From Clostridium sp. (GTDB lineage Bacteria > Bacillota > Clostridia > Lachnospirales > Lachnospiraceae), in NCBI GenBank assembly GCA_018377235.1, contig JAGZZT010000013.1, forward strand, positions 108,615 to 172,614: a stretch of DNA of 64,000 nucleotides, written 5' to 3'. A model generated the notes under the pieces. The model did not search any database, was not told the DNA's origin, and saw only the letters and a list, made by a program, of their open reading frames with translations. Below are positions 61,942 through 64,000 of the stretch, piece by piece (within the stretch, counting starts at the first letter, position 1; every line of letters starts with the position of its first letter). The translations under genes were made by a program, and so were the position numbers.

Positions 61942-63630
61942 TTATTTTGTTTCCTCCGCAGCCTCAGCTTCTCCTACGCTGCCGTACATGAAATACCAGT
62001 ATCCATACGGGCTGTGGTAGGTTCCCTGAAGCTCCGGTTTCTGCAGCCAGAACTCATTCTGCCATGCAATCGGAATCATGGCCGTATCGTTTAACAGCAA
62101 CTGCTCCGCCTCGTGCAGCAGCTGGTAATGCTCTGCCTTGTCAGCTGTCTTGCGGGCCTTTTCTGTAAGAGCATCGTACTCGGGATTGCTGTATTTTCCA
62201 TCATTGTTTCCGTTTTCTGTCTCAAACAGATTCAAAATGTTGGACGGATCATCGTAATCGTAAATCCAGCCGTTTCTGGCGATGTCGTAATCTCCGTTGC
62301 GGCGGGTCGGGGTAAAGGTCGCCCACTCCACAATCTTGATGTCCATATTGATTCCCAAATCTCCCCACGCACTCTGCAGGTACTCTGCCAGCGGCTTGTG
62401 ATAACCCGCATCGTTGGTCATGTACTCGATCATCGGGAAGCCCTCGCCGTTTGGATAGCCCGCGTCTGCCAGAAGTTCTTTTGCCTTGGCCAGGTCACCC
62501 TCGAAATCGTCTGTATGGAAAAATTCGCCGTAAGTTTCAATAGTCACATCGGAGAAGGAAGAACCTGGCTCAGCATCGGAAATTCCAGGACCTACAAAAT
62601 TTTTAGCTGGCGTGTAGGTTCCCTGCATGATAGTATCCGCTATGTACTGGCGATCCAGCGCAAGGCTTAAAGCCTGTCGGACTCTCACATCCTGAAAATA
62701 CTCTCTGTTCAGATTCAGGCTGATGTAATAAGTTCCCAAAAGCGGCTCTACGTGGAACTCAGGATTCTCTCTGAGTTTTGGGATTTCCTCTGTAGGCACG
62801 TCCTTGATAAACATAACCTCGCCTGCGCTATAGGCACTGTAAGCCGCGTTGGCGTCCTCCATCAGGACAAACTTGATAGTATCTGCCGTTACAGCATCCG
62901 CATTCCAGTAATTCTCATTCTTCTCCATAAGAATATGGGATCCAGGAACCCATTCTTTAATCTTCATGGAGCCGTTGCAGATATAGGTAGCCGGGTCAAT
63001 GGCCCACGCCTCTCCATTTGCCTCCACAGCTGCCTGCTGAACCGGACTCAGTGTCGTGTAGGAACAGATCTTGTCAAAATAAACGCAAGGGTGAGCCAGC
63101 TCTACCACAAAGGTCTGGTCGTCTGGAGCAGATACTGCCAGCGCATCCAGATCCCCGGCAGCCGCCTCCTCATAACCTTTAATCATGCACAGCAGATCGT
63201 AGCCATAAGGAGCTGCTGTCTTCGGATCTGCCACACGCTTGAAGGTATAGACAAAATCATTGGCTGTCAGAGGCGTTCCATCGCTCCACTTCAGCCCCTC
63301 CCGCAGATGGAAGGTGTAGGTAAGTCCGTCCTCAGAAACGTCCCAGGTCTCTGCCATTCCTCCGACAATATTGCAGTCCTTGTCAAAGCTCAGAAGCGGC
63401 TCAAACAGGTGGAGCAGCATAATCGCACCATCGCTGGCACTGTTCAACGCGGGATCGATGGTCTCCGGATCCGGACCGATCTCCACAATCAAATGATTTC
63501 CCTCTTCTCCCGCCTGAGCTTCCTGGCTTCCCTCTCCTCCATCTGGTTTGGAATCATTTCCTCCGCAGCCGGACAGCAGGGCTGATGACAGCATCGCCGC
63601 TGTCAGCGCAAGTGCAAGTTTCTTTTTCAT
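61942..63630 (-). CDS. Peptide ABC transporter substrate-binding lipoprotein, copy 2
   Basis: A 562-residue paralogue of copy 1, with long identical stretches such as CNGSMKIKEWVPGSHILMEK and MLLHLFEPLLSFDKD-type variation elsewhere. Lipobox LLSGCGG. It starts at 63630 with AGGAGG nearby. Identity appears above 80 percent by eye. The differences are spread, which suggests an older duplication with possible change of ligand. Confidence 0.92.
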   Translation of the reverse strand: MKKKLALALTAAMLSSALLSGCGGNDSKPDGGEGSQEAQAGEEGNHLIVEIGPDPETIDPALNSASDGAIMLLHLFEPLLSFDKDCNIVGGMAETWDVSEDGLTYTFHLREGLKWSDGTPLTANDFVYTFKRVADPKTAAPYGYDLLCMIKGYEEAAAGDLDALAVSAPDDQTFVVELAHPCVYFDKICSYTTLSPVQQAAVEANGEAWAIDPATYICNGSMKIKEWVPGSHILMEKNENYWNADAVTADTIKFVLMEDANAAYSAYSAGEVMFIKDVPTEEIPKLRENPEFHVEPLLGTYYISLNLNREYFQDVRVRQALSLALDRQYIADTIMQGTYTPAKNFVGPGISDAEPGSSFSDVTIETYGEFFHTDDFEGDLAKAKELLADAGYPNGEGFPMIEYMTNDAGYHKPLAEYLQSAWGDLGINMDIKIVEWATFTPTRRNGDYDIARNGWIYDYDDPSNILNLFETENGNNDGKYSNPEYDALTEKARKTADKAEHYQLLHEAEQLLLNDTAMIPIAWQNEFWLQKPELQGTYHSPYGYWYFMYGSVGEAEAAEETK

Positions 63631-63902
63631 CCTATTCCTCCTTCATATCTCTGGGGATGAGGCCTGCGCCGCTCCCCCTTATTTTTCTCCGCTCTCTCAT
63701 AAATTTGTAAAATTCAATCTGCTCTAATAGTAGCATATAATTCTGAAATATACAATATTATTTTTAGAATTATTACATTTTAACTCTTAATTTCAAGAAA
63801 TTATATGTTAATATAATCACAATTTCCACCATATCACAAATAATTTCGTCTGAATCTTTTTCTATTTTGTACAAATCCCGTTTTCTTCGCAAAAGAAAAA
63901 AT

Positions 63903-63975
63903 GGCTCTTTGTCAATGGTTGGGGTGGGATTTGTTAAAATCCTGCCCCAATTCTATGAAAAGGGCTCTTTTTATA
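63903..63975. other. Possible insertion-sequence end
   Basis: GGCTCTTTGTCAATGG is followed by a GGGGTGGGATT/AATCCTGCCCC hairpin, then GGGCTCTTTTTATA. The GGCTCTTTGTCAA start resembles the terminal repeats of ISL3-type elements in Clostridia. No transposase codons are visible before the window ends. The rest of 63631-64000 is AT-rich non-coding sequence, probably with the promoter of the lipoprotein gene. Confidence 0.3.
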
Positions 63976-64000
63976 TTTGGTTCCAAGTTTTTCTGATTTT

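Noticed and set aside
62752..63585. A 277-codon plus-strand open frame
   Set aside because: It mirrors the peptide-binding lipoprotein gene; a matching shadow frame occurs in the other copy, which follows from their similarity and not from coding.

Overview
The window looks like a chromosomal segment of a gut-type Clostridia, most probably a Lachnospiraceae-like anaerobe. The evidence is the gene content: FeoA/FeoA/FeoB with a FeoB-associated Cys-rich protein, DUF3793-flavodoxin-DUF2325, SseB and DUF6465 proteins with lysine-rich tails, DUF5722, a tyrosine T-box and Clostridia-type sigma-A promoters. No phage or conjugative module is complete here. The genus is inferred from gene families, not from a marker gene.

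Layout. 1-8.1 kb: the 5' end of a probable relA, a D-2-hydroxyacid dehydrogenase, apt, argH, a frameshifted YfhO-type membrane protein with its GtrA partner, and a type Ic aminotransferase. 8.2-11.6 kb: mntP, a tandem GGDEF protein and tyrS behind a UAC-specific T-box. 11.6-20.2 kb: a peptide and amino-acid salvage district. It holds a YfcC transporter, isoaspartyl dipeptidase and pyroglutamyl peptidase, then tRNA-Leu, then a five-gene operon: C26 gamma-glutamyl hydrolase, M20 amidohydrolase, a DUF5058-like membrane protein, an unnamed membrane protein and a frameshifted EutH-like permease. 20.4-25.1 kb: a lipid-kinase-like gene, ispF, cysS, mrnC, rlmB and marR in one tight run. 25.1-26.3 kb: a structured repeat, tRNA-Val, and two nearly identical tRNA-Met genes bracketing a small coiled-coil gene.

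26.4-36.6 kb: PAP2 phosphatase, GT2, HD hydrolase, D,D-carboxypeptidase, RluA-type pseudouridine synthase, SseB protein, RsmF-like methyltransferase, an orphan membrane protein, DUF6465 and a secreted DUF5722 protein. 36.6-43.3 kb: a second copy of the structured repeat, an NSS symporter, an NhaC antiporter, a DUF4397 protein and the feo operon. 43.5-45.4 kb: a DtxR/MntR-type regulator and a DUF3793-flavodoxin-DUF2325 operon. The feo and DUF3793 promoters share GTTAG-N6-CTAAC palindromes, which points to one metal-responsive regulon. 45.6-51 kb: a class A PBP and a P2-type Ca-ATPase.

51.2-59.7 kb is the most distinctive part. A membrane-anchored collagen-like protein, a 1780-residue secreted M60 metallopeptidase with a dockerin and carbohydrate-binding domains, and a small secreted protein with a cohesin-like N-domain plus cell-wall-binding repeats are all on the minus strand. 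Together they suggest a small surface-assembled mucin- or glycoprotein-degrading apparatus. 60-63.6 kb holds two tandem, highly similar peptide-binding lipoproteins with no permease, and the right edge carries a possible insertion-sequence end.

Two genes (YfhO-like and EutH-like) carry single-base frameshifts that could be real inactivation, slippage or sequencing error.
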